The position numbers were made by a program, and so were the translations under genes. DNA of 64,000 nt from Solobacterium sp. (lineage in GTDB: Bacteria; Bacillota_I; Bacilli_A; Erysipelotrichales; Erysipelotrichaceae): assembly GCA_024693325.1 (NCBI GenBank), contig JAILLA010000048.1:1-64000 (forward strand), written 5' to 3'. Of this stretch, positions 1-8,247 are shown one piece after another (the stretch's first letter is position 1; each line of letters starts with the position of its first letter). The notes below the pieces were generated by a model. It was not told where the DNA came from. It saw only the letters and a list, made by a program, of their open reading frames with translations, and made no database searches.

Positions 1-63
1 TTCCTTCGGATTGTGTAAAAATCGGCCTGTTTTCGTGTCAAGTCTTTTCTTCACCTTTTGAAG

Positions 64-99
64 AAAAAAAAGCCCTCAACCTGTTGCTTGGTTGAAAGC
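64..99 (-). terminator. Rho-independent terminator of thioesterase gene
   Basis: Read on the minus strand, a 10-bp stem (arms at 90-99 and 72-81, with two G-U pairs) and an 8-nt loop are followed directly by eight T residues (64-71). It lies about 45 bases past the stop codon of the thioesterase gene. Confidence 0.75.
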
Positions 100-144
100 T
101 TTTCACAGCCGCTACCTCAATGTCTTAACTTAATGACATTGGCA

Positions 145-549
145 TCAATCCTGCTTTTCTTCTGCTCCGTTTTTGCGTTCACCGGTCACGTACATCGTGA
201 ATGCACCTTTGCATACGAGCTTCCCTTGCCGGTTAGAGACCGAGCTCTCAATGACCTTGGTCGTTCTGCCGTCATGGATCGTGATGCCTTCCGCACGCAG
301 AATATCGCCTTTGACAGCAGGCCTGATATAGCTCATATCAGCCCGAAGCGTTACGACATTGATGCCTGAACTGAGCGCAGCCATGCCTGCCGCCGTATCG
401 CACAGGGTATACAGATAACCGCCATGTGTATGCCCGTATAGATTCAAAGCATGTTCCGTAACCTCTGTCTCATAGATCGAGTGTCCGGGGTCCATCATAA
501 TGATCCGGTGATTTTCAAATATCCTGATTTCCTGCAGCTGTTCTTCCAT
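145..549 (-). CDS. PaaI/YbgC-type hotdog-fold thioesterase
   Basis: A 134-residue protein of usual length for the small hotdog thioesterases that hydrolyse acyl-CoA thioesters in the cytoplasm. Seen: the pattern N-L-Y-G-H-T-H-G-G (residues 36-44), followed seven residues later by an Asp (D51) in D-T-A-A-G, which is the active-site helix of the PaaI family, and a closing strand pattern V-S-N-R-Q-G-K-L-V. The ATG at 549 is preferred over an upstream in-frame start at 669 because it follows GAGAGG and because the longer form would overlap the upstream gene. Substrate unknown. It probably shares a transcript with the gene ending at 611. Confidence 0.85.
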   Translation of the reverse strand: MEEQLQEIRIFENHRIIMMDPGHSIYETEVTEHALNLYGHTHGGYLYTLCDTAAGMAALSSGINVVTLRADMSYIRPAVKGDILRAEGITIHDGRTTKVIESSVSNRQGKLVCKGAFTMYVTGERKNGAEEKQD

Positions 550-610
550 CGTTCTGCCTCTCAACAGCGTTAACGATATCATTGAACAGGCATGATTGAC
601 AATGTCAAAC

Positions 611-1279
611 TCATGTTTCTCTGACCCACCGTTCCCGCAGATCCTGATACAGCATGAACGCTTCAGCACAGATATCCGGACCGAACATGCCTTTCAGGTC
701 ATTGACCGGAAGATCTTCCACCAGCATATACCTTGTGCAGAGAAAGATCAGTTCATTGCGGTACCGGTCAGTGACCAGATACCGCAGGATCTCATGTTTT
801 TCCGCTTTCTGATCAAACTGCCGTATGAGCTGTTCATATTCAGAGAACAGTCTCTGTACCTCAGGATCCTGTACCAGTTTATTGGTATCCGGGTCGGGAC
901 AGGACAGACAGTCTGTCTCAGTAATGCTTTTTACGTCATCATATGCCCGACTCAGCAGGCAGGAAGCTTCCGTGTATATACCGGTTCCGAATATACGCAG
1001 AAGATCATGCATCGCAAACCTGCCGTTAAGGATGTGTTCCGCGCATCTGCTGATCAGATCATGTCTGCAGCGGTGCTGCAGCAGATATCTGAGGATCCCT
1101 TCGGTTTCATTCTTGTCATCGAGAATCAGCATCTTTCGTTCATTTTCCGACATCAGATCCCTGATCATTGTTTCCAGATCCCTGATGTCTGCTTCATTGA
1201 TCAGGATCTGCCTGTCGGCACGCCGGATCTGTTCACGGATACTGTGACTATTGTCATCAGTTCGATATTTGTTCAACAA
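611..1279 (-). CDS. Unrecognised protein with two copies of a 56-residue module
   Basis: I do not recognise the family. The 222-residue protein starts at a TTG with a strong AAGGAGG four bases upstream (or at the next TTG, seven bases away). After a charged N-terminus (residues 1-55) it carries two ungapped copies of a 56-residue module, about residues 60-115 and 162-217. The copies share the pattern I-L-R-x-L near the start, D/E-L-I and a Cys in the middle, L-x-x-F/M-F-G-x-x-I towards the end and an E-A motif. A single further copy is the gene at 2040. No signal peptide or membrane segment is seen; a helical cytoplasmic protein is likely. It is divergent from the macrodomain gene at 1429. 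Confidence 0.7.
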   Translation of the reverse strand: MLNKYRTDDNSHSIREQIRRADRQILINEADIRDLETMIRDLMSENERKMLILDDKNETEGILRYLLQHRCRHDLISRCAEHILNGRFAMHDLLRIFGTGIYTEASCLLSRAYDDVKSITETDCLSCPDPDTNKLVQDPEVQRLFSEYEQLIRQFDQKAEKHEILRYLVTDRYRNELIFLCTRYMLVEDLPVNDLKGMFGPDICAEAFMLYQDLRERWVRET

Positions 1280-1306
1280 TGTACCTCCTTATTCAGCATG
1301 TCATCT

Positions 1307-1318
1307 GACCGGCCGGTC
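1307..1318. promoter_or_regulatory. Perfect 12-bp palindrome between divergent genes
   Basis: GACCGGCCGGTC is a perfect palindrome in the 149-base gap between the leftward module protein and the rightward macrodomain gene, about 28 bases upstream of the TTG start of the former. It could be an operator, a 5'-UTR element or chance; nothing in the sequence names a binding protein. Confidence 0.35.
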
Positions 1319-1394
1319 CATCGACTGCAGGAATATCATATCCGTGATCGACAGGCTATGAATGACGGGTATGTACAAACAGCACAGGCAAAAT

Positions 1395-1404
1395 ACTGCT
1401 ATGA
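1395..1404 (+). promoter_or_regulatory. Extended -10 promoter for macrodomain gene
   Basis: TGC-TATGAT (hexamer 1399-1404) forms an extended -10 element about 25 bases before the macrodomain ATG; transcription would start near 1411, just before the CAGGAGG ribosome site. No clear -35 is seen. Confidence 0.4.
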
Positions 1405-1428
1405 TTGAAGCATCAGGAGGAACATCAA

Positions 1429-1938
1429 ATGTCAGGAACGATCAGGATCATCAATGCGGGAATTACTGACCTTGTTACGGACGCTGTCGTGAATGCGGCA
1501 AACAGCGGTCTGTATCCGGGCGGAGGTGTATGCGGAGCCATCTTCAGGGAGGCAGGCTATCACGAGCTTGACGAAGCATGCCGCAGCATCGGTCATTGCG
1601 ATACAGGGTCTGCTGTGATCACGCCGGGGTTCCGTCTGAAGGCAAAGTATATCATCCATGCGGTCGGTCCCATCTGGAACGGCGGTACACATCATGAAGA
1701 ACAAATGCTTTACAGTGCTTACAAAAAGTCATTGGAACTGGCACTGCAGTATGACTGTCATTCCATCGGATTCCCCCTGATCTCAGCAGGGATCTACGGC
1801 TGTCCGAAAGACATTGCATGGACAAATGCGCTGAACGCATGCCGCGGCTTCCTGGTTGAACACCCGGAAAGTGATATGCAGATCGTATTTGCCGTACCTG
1901 ATCCCAATATCAGAAAAATAGGACAGGAGAGAATGTAA
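1429..1938 (+). CDS. MacroD-type macrodomain ADP-ribose hydrolase
   Basis: A 169-residue single macrodomain. Family knowledge: MacroD/YmdB proteins bind ADP-ribose and remove mono-ADP-ribose from acidic residues, or deacetylate O-acetyl-ADP-ribose. Seen: N-A-A-N-S about 20 residues in, followed by the glycine-rich P-G-G-G-V-C-G-A-I loop, the T-P-G-F ... H-A-V-G-P-I-W strand and the S-A-G-I-Y-G phosphate-binding loop. It lacks the zinc Cys-His-Cys motif of the macrodomain at 11995, so the two are different subclasses. The ATG at 1429 follows CAGGAGG at 9 bases; a TTG at 1405 is in frame but lies upstream of that site. Its neighbours on both sides carry the same unknown 56-residue module. Confidence 0.9.
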   Translation: MSGTIRIINAGITDLVTDAVVNAANSGLYPGGGVCGAIFREAGYHELDEACRSIGHCDTGSAVITPGFRLKAKYIIHAVGPIWNGGTHHEEQMLYSAYKKSLELALQYDCHSIGFPLISAGIYGCPKDIAWTNALNACRGFLVEHPESDMQIVFAVPDPNIRKIGQERM

Positions 1939-1984
1939 ACAGCATCGACAGGCAGTTTTTACCTGTTTTGATACCGCTTTAACA

Positions 1985-2013
1985 CCTGACACATTTTTGT
2001 GCCAGGCTTTTTT
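1985..2013 (+). terminator. Terminator after macrodomain gene
   Basis: Arms 1985-1992 and 1999-2006 (8 bp with one A-C mismatch), then C and six T. It separates the macrodomain gene from the module gene at 2040, though read-through would reach it. Confidence 0.6.
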
Positions 2014-2039
2014 ATAGAATTCATGTGTAAGGGGGCAGT

Positions 2040-2315
2040 ATGGACGAGATAAAGAATATGATCGACAGCAGCATCATCCAGTGTGAACATGTCATCAGCG
2101 GTCTGGACAGATATGATGAAACGGAAGGGATGCTGAGGCTCCTGATTAAAAAATGGTACTTCGATGATCTGGTCAACCGGTGCGCGAGGCTGATGCTGGA
2201 AGACGGTATAGAGGATGATGACCTCGAAGAGCTGTTCGGGGAAGATATCTTCAAACAGGCAAGGAAACTGTATGAGGATATGCACAGAAGATGGAGCAGG
2301 CATTTCACCGCATGA
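2040..2315 (+). CDS. Unrecognised 91-residue protein, single 56-residue module
   Basis: I do not recognise the family, but residues about 26-81 align without gaps to both modules of the 222-residue protein at 611-1279: E-G-M-L-R-L-L near the start, D-D-L-V ... C-A in the middle, L-E-E-L-F-G-E-D-I-F and a closing Y-E-D-M-H-R-R-W. The ATG follows AAGGGGG. It is rich in acidic residues and likely a small helical cytoplasmic protein. Its stop overlaps the next start (ATGA at 2312), indicating translational coupling. A one-module and a two-module relative on either side of a macrodomain gene suggests local duplication. Confidence 0.75.
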   Translation: MDEIKNMIDSSIIQCEHVISGLDRYDETEGMLRLLIKKWYFDDLVNRCARLMLEDGIEDDDLEELFGEDIFKQARKLYEDMHRRWSRHFTA

Positions 2316-2515
2316 GCAGACAGACAGAGGGTAAACGGATCTCCCAGCAGAAATTCAATGACAGGGTCAGGGAATACCTGGTCAGTCTGACAGATGAAGC
2401 CGAGGCAGACAGACTGATGGACCGTTATCAGGCAGAACTGGAACAATGCAGGAAGGATCATTGGAGACCGGAAACAGCAGGAACTGCCGCATTCCTCGGA
2501 TTCCTGCAGAACTGA
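2312..2515 (+). CDS. Small unrecognised protein coupled to module protein
   Basis: A 67-residue reading frame starting inside the stop of the previous gene (ATGA overlap); an alternative ATG at 2291 would add seven residues. It is charged, with a helix-forming middle (Q-K-F-N-D-R-V-R-E-Y-L, then E-A-E-A-D-R-L-M-D-R-Y) and no membrane segment. No family recognised. The overlap, the codon use like its neighbours and a terminator 8 bases past the stop support it as a real gene. It could be a partner of the 91-residue protein. Confidence 0.6.
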   Translation: MSRQTEGKRISQQKFNDRVREYLVSLTDEAEADRLMDRYQAELEQCRKDHWRPETAGTAAFLGFLQN

Positions 2516-2523
2516 ATCAGAAG

Positions 2524-2557
2524 CACAGTACTGTAACATATGTACTGTGTTTTTTTT
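2524..2557 (+). terminator. Rho-independent terminator
   Basis: Perfect 8-bp stem CACAGTAC/GTACTGTG (2524-2531, 2542-2549) followed by eight T. It ends the two-gene unit 2040-2515. Confidence 0.9.
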
Positions 2558-2636
2558 ACTGTATTTCCCGGTATTTTTATCTTCTTTCTTTTTCTATTAA
2601 AAGCATTTATCATATTGAGTTGCACAGGTGAAAAAT

Positions 2637-3998
2637 ATGGATAAAGAAAGAGGAACTTTTTCGGGAAAACTCGGTTTTGTGCTCTCGGCAGCAGGTGCTT
2701 CCGTCGGACTTGGCAATATCTGGAGATTCCCTTATCTGGCAGCGAAATACGGAGGCGGCGTATTCCTGCTGATATATATTATTCTGGCACTGACATTCGG
2801 GTATACGATGATCGTTTCCGAAACAGCGATCGGACGTATGACCGGCAGAAGTCCTGTCGGTGCGTTCAGGTATTTCGGAAACAGCCTCAAACTGAAATTC
2901 GGCGGCTGGATCAATGCGGTGATACCGGTACTGATCGTACCGTATTACTCCGTGATCGGCGGCTGGGTAAGCAAATATCTGTTTGAATATATCAGGGGAA
3001 ACGGAGTGCTGCTGGCGGATGACAGCTATTTCGGCAGTTTCATCTCACAGCCCGGTCCCACAATATTCTGGTTCGTATTCTTTGCGGCATGCACGATCGC
3101 TGTCATTGCGGCAGGCGTAGACAAGGGGATCGAACGCATTTCAAAACTTCTGATGCCGGTGCTCGTCATTCTGTCGTTGATCACAGCTGCATATTCTGTG
3201 ACACGTCCCGGCGCAATGGAAGGTGTCCTGTATTTCCTGGTGCCGGATCTCTCAAGATTCTCATGGATGGCTGTCGTAGCAGCGCTTGGACAGATGTTCT
3301 ATTCACTCTCATGCGCAATGGGTATCCTGATCACATTCGGCTCTTATATGAAAAAAGACGTGGATATTGAAGCTTCCACCGTCCAGGTAGAGATCTTTGA
3401 CACGGCGATCGCCATCATGGCAGGTCTGATGATCATTCCTGCGGTATTTGCATATTCGGGAGGGGACGCAAATGTCCTTAAGTCAGGTCCGTCACTCATG
3501 TTTGTTATGCTGCCGAAGGTGTTCAACAGCATGGGCATGGGAACGCTGATCGGCATCGTATTCTTCCTGCTGGTATTCTTTGCAGCACTGACCAGTGCCA
3601 TCGCACTGTCTGAGTCTGCAGCCAGTACCATGGAAGATGAACTCAGACTGAGCAGGGGAAAGTCTTCTGCGGCGATGTTTATCATTACCATCGCGCTTGG
3701 CCTGCTGTCATGTCTTGGCTTTAATGTGCTGGGCTTTGTCCAGATGGCAGGCATGGGCATCCTGGATATGTTTGACTTCCTGACGAACTCAGTCATGATG
3801 CCGGTATCCGCGATCACGATCTGTCTACTTGTCCTGAAGGTATGCGGAACAGACGCTGTGATCAGGGAAGTAACCATCAGCTCCGAGTTCAAACGGAAAC
3901 CGATCTATCTCTTTGTACTGAGGTATCTGGCAGTAGTCTTCATCCTGGTCATTCTCATCAGTTCCGTGCTCAGCGCAGCGGGAGTGATCCAGATCTGA
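2637..3998 (+). CDS. Sodium-dependent transporter, NSS (SNF) family
   Basis: A 453-residue polytopic membrane protein. Family knowledge: neurotransmitter:sodium symporters (LeuT, TnaT, MhsT) take up amino acids with Na+. Seen: N-terminal F-V-L-S-A-A-G-A-S-V-G-L-G-N-I-W-R-F-P-Y-L (residues 14-34), the unwound TM1 that binds Na+ and substrate, then about 11 hydrophobic segments, ending close to the 11-12 segments usual for bacterial members. The ATG at 2637 follows AGGTGA, a good ribosome site; a GTG at 2628 overlaps that site and is rejected. It is a single-gene unit between terminators. The amino acid carried cannot be read from the sequence. Confidence 0.92.
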   Translation: MDKERGTFSGKLGFVLSAAGASVGLGNIWRFPYLAAKYGGGVFLLIYIILALTFGYTMIVSETAIGRMTGRSPVGAFRYFGNSLKLKFGGWINAVIPVLIVPYYSVIGGWVSKYLFEYIRGNGVLLADDSYFGSFISQPGPTIFWFVFFAACTIAVIAAGVDKGIERISKLLMPVLVILSLITAAYSVTRPGAMEGVLYFLVPDLSRFSWMAVVAALGQMFYSLSCAMGILITFGSYMKKDVDIEASTVQVEIFDTAIAIMAGLMIIPAVFAYSGGDANVLKSGPSLMFVMLPKVFNSMGMGTLIGIVFFLLVFFAALTSAIALSESAASTMEDELRLSRGKSSAAMFIITIALGLLSCLGFNVLGFVQMAGMGILDMFDFLTNSVMMPVSAITICLLVLKVCGTDAVIREVTISSEFKRKPIYLFVLRYLAVVFILVILISSVLSAAGVIQI

Positions 3999-4025
3999 CA
4001 GATAATATCAAACAGAAAATGACAA

Positions 4026-4062
4026 AACCTCTTTGCCGGAAAATGGTGAAGAGGTTTTTTTT
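4026..4062 (+). terminator. Terminator of NSS transporter gene
   Basis: Arms AACCTCTT/AAGAGGTT (4026-4033, 4049-4056) followed by an eight-T run. Confidence 0.85.
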
Positions 4063-4275
4063 CGCAGAGTACCCGGAACAGTTCAAAAAGTTTTGACTCA
4101 ATATGAAAAGCAGGCATAAATCATCTTTGTATGATGAAATGCGAGTTTGTTTGGCTGATCGTTGAATGATTCTGAATTAATTTTTATGCGTAAAGTGGAA
4201 AACAGAAAAACTAAGTGTACATTTTTATGTACTGTATCAAGACTAAGATGAATTTGTAAATGAAGGAGGGAATAT

Positions 4276-5349
4276 ATGATTACTTTATTAGCGATGCTGA
4301 TAATGCTGTTTGTTGGAATCGCACTGATCATTGCAGGGGCATTTTTTGTGGCATGGATTCTGTTCGTAATTGGCTTCATTTTGGCAGTTGTCAGATATTT
4401 CAAGGCAAAGAAACTGTTTCCGACAGATAAAGTATGTCCTTACTGTGATCACACAGACTTAAGCTTTACCCATAATACGGCAAAAAAGGGAGCACCTACG
4501 ATTGCTGTATGCCAGAACTGCGGGCAGAAATTCGATTTTTGGACAGAGGATGAGATCAATAAAGCCAAACGGAAGCATCTTATCCGGATGATCGTGTTTG
4601 GAATCCTTACACTTTTGACTTCCGTGATGATGTTTGCAGGGGGAAGTTCTAAAAGCGATACTGTTGAACAGAATACTGTTTCCGGACAAACAACCACGGA
4701 AAACAATCAGCAGTCAAATGATTCAGAGCAAAAAGCTTCATATGACATTACAAATCATTACTTTGTATCCTATATCAATGCGTTGGGAGAACCGTCATTT
4801 AATGCGATTGTTGAAATCACAAATACCGGCAGTACGAATTTGTATCTTCACGCAAAGAGCTTTGATATTGAGGATGCAAACAATAAGCTGATCACTACGG
4901 AATCATTTATTAACACTTGTCCTGATTTGATCGCGCCTGGTGAAAAGGGATATCTATATTTAGGGCTTGGCGGCAGATATCCGTCAGGAACTGATGTGAA
5001 TCAGGAGATGACATTAAAGCCGGATATGGATATCAAGGTCGGAACTGCAGATCCAATCGATTATGAGGTGACTGATTTAAGTATCAATGCAGGAAATTTC
5101 GGTTATCCGCAGGTCATCGGCAGGGTAACAAATAATACTGACAGTGATGATGGTCTCGTTTATGTTCAGGCTGTATTCTTTGACAATGAAGGAAGACCGA
5201 TTGCAATCAGCGGAACTAATCTCACAGATTTTAAAGCAGGTTCAACGCAATCATTTGAAATCAATTTGATGCAAAGCAACAAGATCGAGCTCTCGCAGAT
5301 CGCTACATATCAGGTTATTGCCAGAAAATCACATATGCAGTTTAATTGA
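4276..5349 (+). CDS. Membrane protein with zinc ribbon and FxLYD-like extracellular region
   Basis: A 357-residue protein. Residues 5-40 hold one or two membrane segments, followed by a zinc ribbon (Cys54, Cys57, Cys79, Cys82), a membrane segment at about 103-121, a low-complexity Ser/Gln linker, and two beta-rich regions. The last (about 270-345: V-I-G-R-V-T-N-N-T ... V-Y-V-Q-A-V-F-F-D) resembles the FxLYD/DUF5067 type of cell-surface module. The start is fixed by AAGGAGGG. The gene and its upstream region are visibly richer in A+T than the neighbours (frequent TTA, AAT, ATT), which may mean recent acquisition. No enzymatic motif is seen; a sensory or envelope role is a guess. Confidence 0.75.
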   Translation: MITLLAMLIMLFVGIALIIAGAFFVAWILFVIGFILAVVRYFKAKKLFPTDKVCPYCDHTDLSFTHNTAKKGAPTIAVCQNCGQKFDFWTEDEINKAKRKHLIRMIVFGILTLLTSVMMFAGGSSKSDTVEQNTVSGQTTTENNQQSNDSEQKASYDITNHYFVSYINALGEPSFNAIVEITNTGSTNLYLHAKSFDIEDANNKLITTESFINTCPDLIAPGEKGYLYLGLGGRYPSGTDVNQEMTLKPDMDIKVGTADPIDYEVTDLSINAGNFGYPQVIGRVTNNTDSDDGLVYVQAVFFDNEGRPIAISGTNLTDFKAGSTQSFEINLMQSNKIELSQIATYQVIARKSHMQFN

Positions 5350-5386
5350 GCTGATAACAGATTAAAAAAGTTTGATTCGTTTCTAT

Positions 5387-5438
5387 AAAGATCATGACAG
5401 CACCCAAGTATAAATAGTCTGTTGTTGTGATCTTTTTT
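5387..5438 (+). terminator. Terminator of zinc-ribbon membrane gene
   Basis: Long interrupted stem with outer arms AAAGATCA/TGATCTTT (5387-5394, 5428-5435) and inner pairing around ACAG/CTGT, followed by a T run. Confidence 0.75.
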
Positions 5439-5535
5439 ATAGAATATATGGTCTGCTGTATTCTGAAATCATTCATTTATATGTCTTATTTTTTTAAAGT
5501 AGTGCAGCAGTACTATCTCTGTGTACACATGTATA

Positions 5536-5559
5536 GGAGGAACCCGACCCGGTTCCTCC
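5536..5559. terminator. Strong hairpin without T-run at convergent gene ends
   Basis: Perfect 9-bp stem GGAGGAACC/GGTTCCTCC with a 6-nt loop, 20 bases past the stop of the leftward oxidoreductase gene. No T-run on either strand, so it may be a stabilising 3' hairpin rather than an intrinsic terminator. Confidence 0.5.
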
Positions 5560-5578
5560 CAATTCATTTATGATCTGA

Positions 5579-7525
5579 TCAGAATGCCTTGAAGACAAAG
5601 GCACGGTCATGAGCGCTGTGGAGCGCGTCATAGATCTGACCGCCTTTGAGGCTGTCGCCGACCAGGATGAGATCGTTTCTGTAAACCGCACGGAGTTCTT
5701 TCTCCAGCGTGCGATCAGGACGAACGCCCATCGCAAGCACGACTGTATCTGCAGCGATCTCACTGACTTCGTTTGTCTTTGTATCGCATACCGTGATCGT
5801 ACCTTCACCGACTGCCTGCAGCTGTTTGCCTTTGGCGATCGTACCGCCGGCTTTCATGATCTCCTGTGCCAGGTGCATGACAACACTCGGATAGAGGTTT
5901 CCGCCGACTTTGTCGAGCATTTCGACAACGCAGACCTGCTTGTCTTTGGACAGGAATTCAGCAGTCTCAAGACCGGTGACACCGCCGCCGATCACAGCAA
6001 CTTTACTTCCTTTGACTTCTGCTTTGCCGGCCAGGACATCTTCAGCCGTAACGGCTTTCTCAATACCCGGAAGATCAGGTATGATAGTCTTTCCGCCGGC
6101 AGCCAGGAAGACGCCGACAGCACCAGTCTCTTTGATCAGTTCTGCGGTTGCAGGTGTGCTGTAACGGATCTCAACACCGTACTTTTCCATTTCAGCAAGC
6201 TGGGTATCGATGAATTCACACAGCATTCCCTTGTTGGGAGGGACAGCAGCGAGGTTAACAGTACCGCCGGCTTTATCGGAAGCTTCGAAGATAACAGGTT
6301 TGAAGCCTCGTTTTGCCAAAGTGAGGGCAGCCTGCATACCGGCAGGACCTGCACCAACCACAGCGACCGTACGGCCTTCACCGTTCTTTACGAGCTTCTC
6401 ATCGCCCCATTCAAATTCACGTCCCATAACAGGGTTCAATGTGCATCCAAGCGGCAGTCCGTCATTCAGAATGCGGAAGCATTCCATACAGCCGAGGCAC
6501 TTGCGGATGAGCCGTTCTTCACCGGCTGCGGCCTTATTGCCCCAGTCAGCGTCTGCCAGATGACCTCTGGCAATGCCGATGAAGTCAGCGTCGCCTGCTT
6601 CCAGCATTTCTTCGGCAAATGCCGGATGCTTGATGTTGCAGACAGCGATGACAGGGATCTTGACAGCCGCCCTGATATTATGGGCAAGGTGGCGTTTCCA
6701 TCCTTCCTGGAAGTAGTTGGGTTCGATGATCGTAGCACCGGAATCATAGGTACCGCAGCTGACATTGATGTAGCTTACGCCGAGTGCTTCAAAGTATTTC
6801 GCCTGAGCAATGCCGTCTGCTTCATCGATACCGTCTTCCAGGTAATCGCTGCCGTTCATACGGATACCGACAGGGAAGCGCGGACCGCACATCATCTGGA
6901 TGCCTTTGATGATCTCTGTCACAAAGCGCATTCTTCCTTCAAAGCTTCCGCCGTATTTATCTGTACGCTTGTTGGTATGCGGGGAAAGGAACTGGGAGAC
7001 CAGGTAACCGTGCGCCGCATGGATCTCAACGCCGTCAGCACCGGCTTTCTGGGCGATGACTGCGCCGAAGATGAACTTTTTGACCATTGCTTCGACTTCT
7101 TCGGTCGTCATTGCACGGGGCTGTTCACCGATGACTCTGCAGGTAACATCGGAAGCTGAAACAGGCTGTTTCCCGCCGATCAGACGGCTGGGTGTCTGGT
7201 TGCCGGGATGATGGAGCTGGATGAAGAGCTTCGTGTCATAGGCATGCAGGGTCTCTGCCAGTCGGGAGATCTGTCCGACAACATGAGTGTTGGTCACACT
7301 CAGCTGGTTCGGTGTACCGACACCTGTCTCATCATCGACTCTGGTGATCTCGGTAATGACCATTCCGGCACCGCCCCTGGCACGGTCAGCATAGTACTTG
7401 ATCATACGGGGGCCGGGTTCACCGGTCACTTCCGCAAGAGAACATCCCATAGCAGGCATGACGATGCGGTTGCGCAGTTCAAGAGAACCGATCCGGCCGG
7501 GTTCAAATAATTTTGTGTAAGGCAT
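5579..7525 (-). CDS. NADH:flavin oxidoreductase / enoate reductase-like, Fe-S flavoenzyme
   Basis: A 648-residue protein built like 2,4-dienoyl-CoA reductase and clostridial 2-enoate reductase: an old-yellow-enzyme TIM barrel with FMN (residues 1-340; H-G-Y-L-V-S-Q-F-L-S-P near 172-182), a 4Fe-4S site (Cys343, Cys346, Cys349, Cys361) and a FAD/NAD(P) domain (GAGPAG at 391-396, a second dinucleotide fold V-I-G-G-G-V-T-G later). Such enzymes reduce activated C=C bonds of enoates, dienoyl-CoA, cinnamates or bile-acid intermediates; which one applies cannot be read here. The start at 7525 is fixed by AAGGAGG; 96 further in-frame bases upstream are not coding. Cytoplasmic. Divergent from the DUF3990 gene. 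Confidence 0.9.
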   Translation of the reverse strand: MPYTKLFEPGRIGSLELRNRIVMPAMGCSLAEVTGEPGPRMIKYYADRARGGAGMVITEITRVDDETGVGTPNQLSVTNTHVVGQISRLAETLHAYDTKLFIQLHHPGNQTPSRLIGGKQPVSASDVTCRVIGEQPRAMTTEEVEAMVKKFIFGAVIAQKAGADGVEIHAAHGYLVSQFLSPHTNKRTDKYGGSFEGRMRFVTEIIKGIQMMCGPRFPVGIRMNGSDYLEDGIDEADGIAQAKYFEALGVSYINVSCGTYDSGATIIEPNYFQEGWKRHLAHNIRAAVKIPVIAVCNIKHPAFAEEMLEAGDADFIGIARGHLADADWGNKAAAGEERLIRKCLGCMECFRILNDGLPLGCTLNPVMGREFEWGDEKLVKNGEGRTVAVVGAGPAGMQAALTLAKRGFKPVIFEASDKAGGTVNLAAVPPNKGMLCEFIDTQLAEMEKYGVEIRYSTPATAELIKETGAVGVFLAAGGKTIIPDLPGIEKAVTAEDVLAGKAEVKGSKVAVIGGGVTGLETAEFLSKDKQVCVVEMLDKVGGNLYPSVVMHLAQEIMKAGGTIAKGKQLQAVGEGTITVCDTKTNEVSEIAADTVVLAMGVRPDRTLEKELRAVYRNDLILVGDSLKGGQIYDALHSAHDRAFVFKAF

Positions 7526-7674
7526 ACGTTCCTCCTTCCAAACATGTATGCGTAATATCTCTGTTAATTTCATTGTATATGTATCATGAAGGATGATGGT
7601 GGATGATGCCCGAAACTGCATATCAGTTGCCTGTAACAGAGAAAGCAGGGTAGTATCTTACCGGAGGGTGTCTT

Positions 7675-8247
7675 ATGAGTGTGATGAAACTGTTTCATAC
7701 AGGGTATGAAGTGATCGAACGACCGGACGTTAAGATCGGCAGGAAGAATGCGGATCTTGGCCAGGGGTTCTATCTTTCCGACAATGAAGAGTTTTCCCGA
7801 AGGTGGGCAAGAATAAAAAGAGGACATACGACATATCTGAACCAATATGAGCTGGAAACGGAAGGGCTGAAGATCAAACGGTTTGAAAAGGATGAAGAAT
7901 GGTTTGAATACATTTTCCGCAACCGTATGAACGCTCCTGACAACCTGGCGGAATATGATGTGCTGATCGGTCCCATCGCAAACGATACGATCTATGACAC
8001 CTTCGGCATCCTGACCAGCGGACTGATGAAAACAGAAGATGCGCTGGCAGTCCTGCGGCTTGGCAATACCTATTACCAGATCGTTCTCAAAACACAAAAA
8101 GCAGCAGACGCGCTGCGCTTCATTCAGGCTGCTGAACTGACTCCTGATGAGATCGCTTCGTACCGGGAGATCGTGCAGGCAGAAGAAAAACAGTTCCAGG
8201 AAGATTTCGCGAAACTGTTTGAAGAGATCGGGGATCCTGATGATTAA
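7675..8247 (+). CDS. DUF3990 family, ADP-ribosyltransferase-fold protein
   Basis: A 190-residue protein matching the DUF3990 pattern from end to end: L-F-H-T-G near the start, R-K-N-A-D-L-G-Q-G-F-Y-L-S at about 22-34, E-W-F-E-Y-I-F-R-N-R-M at about 81-91, V-L-I-G-P-I-A-N-D at about 99-107 and the Y-Q-I-V-L-K-T strand near 137-143. Family knowledge: DUF3990 belongs to the ART-like superfamily and often pairs with a small DUF3791 protein. No DUF3791-like frame lies upstream here. The ATG follows GGAGGG. Its stop codon overlaps the stop of the leftward SUKH gene by four bases. An NAD+-using toxin or modifier is inferred. Confidence 0.85.
   Translation: MSVMKLFHTGYEVIERPDVKIGRKNADLGQGFYLSDNEEFSRRWARIKRGHTTYLNQYELETEGLKIKRFEKDEEWFEYIFRNRMNAPDNLAEYDVLIGPIANDTIYDTFGILTSGLMKTEDALAVLRLGNTYYQIVLKTQKAADALRFIQAAELTPDEIASYREIVQAEEKQFQEDFAKLFEEIGDPDD

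Noticed and set aside
5609-7159. A 516-codon open frame on the plus strand, opposite the enoate-reductase-like gene
   Set aside because: It has no ribosome site, its product has no family pattern, and the minus-strand frame has clear FMN, Fe-S and FAD motifs. It is an antisense shadow caused by codon bias.
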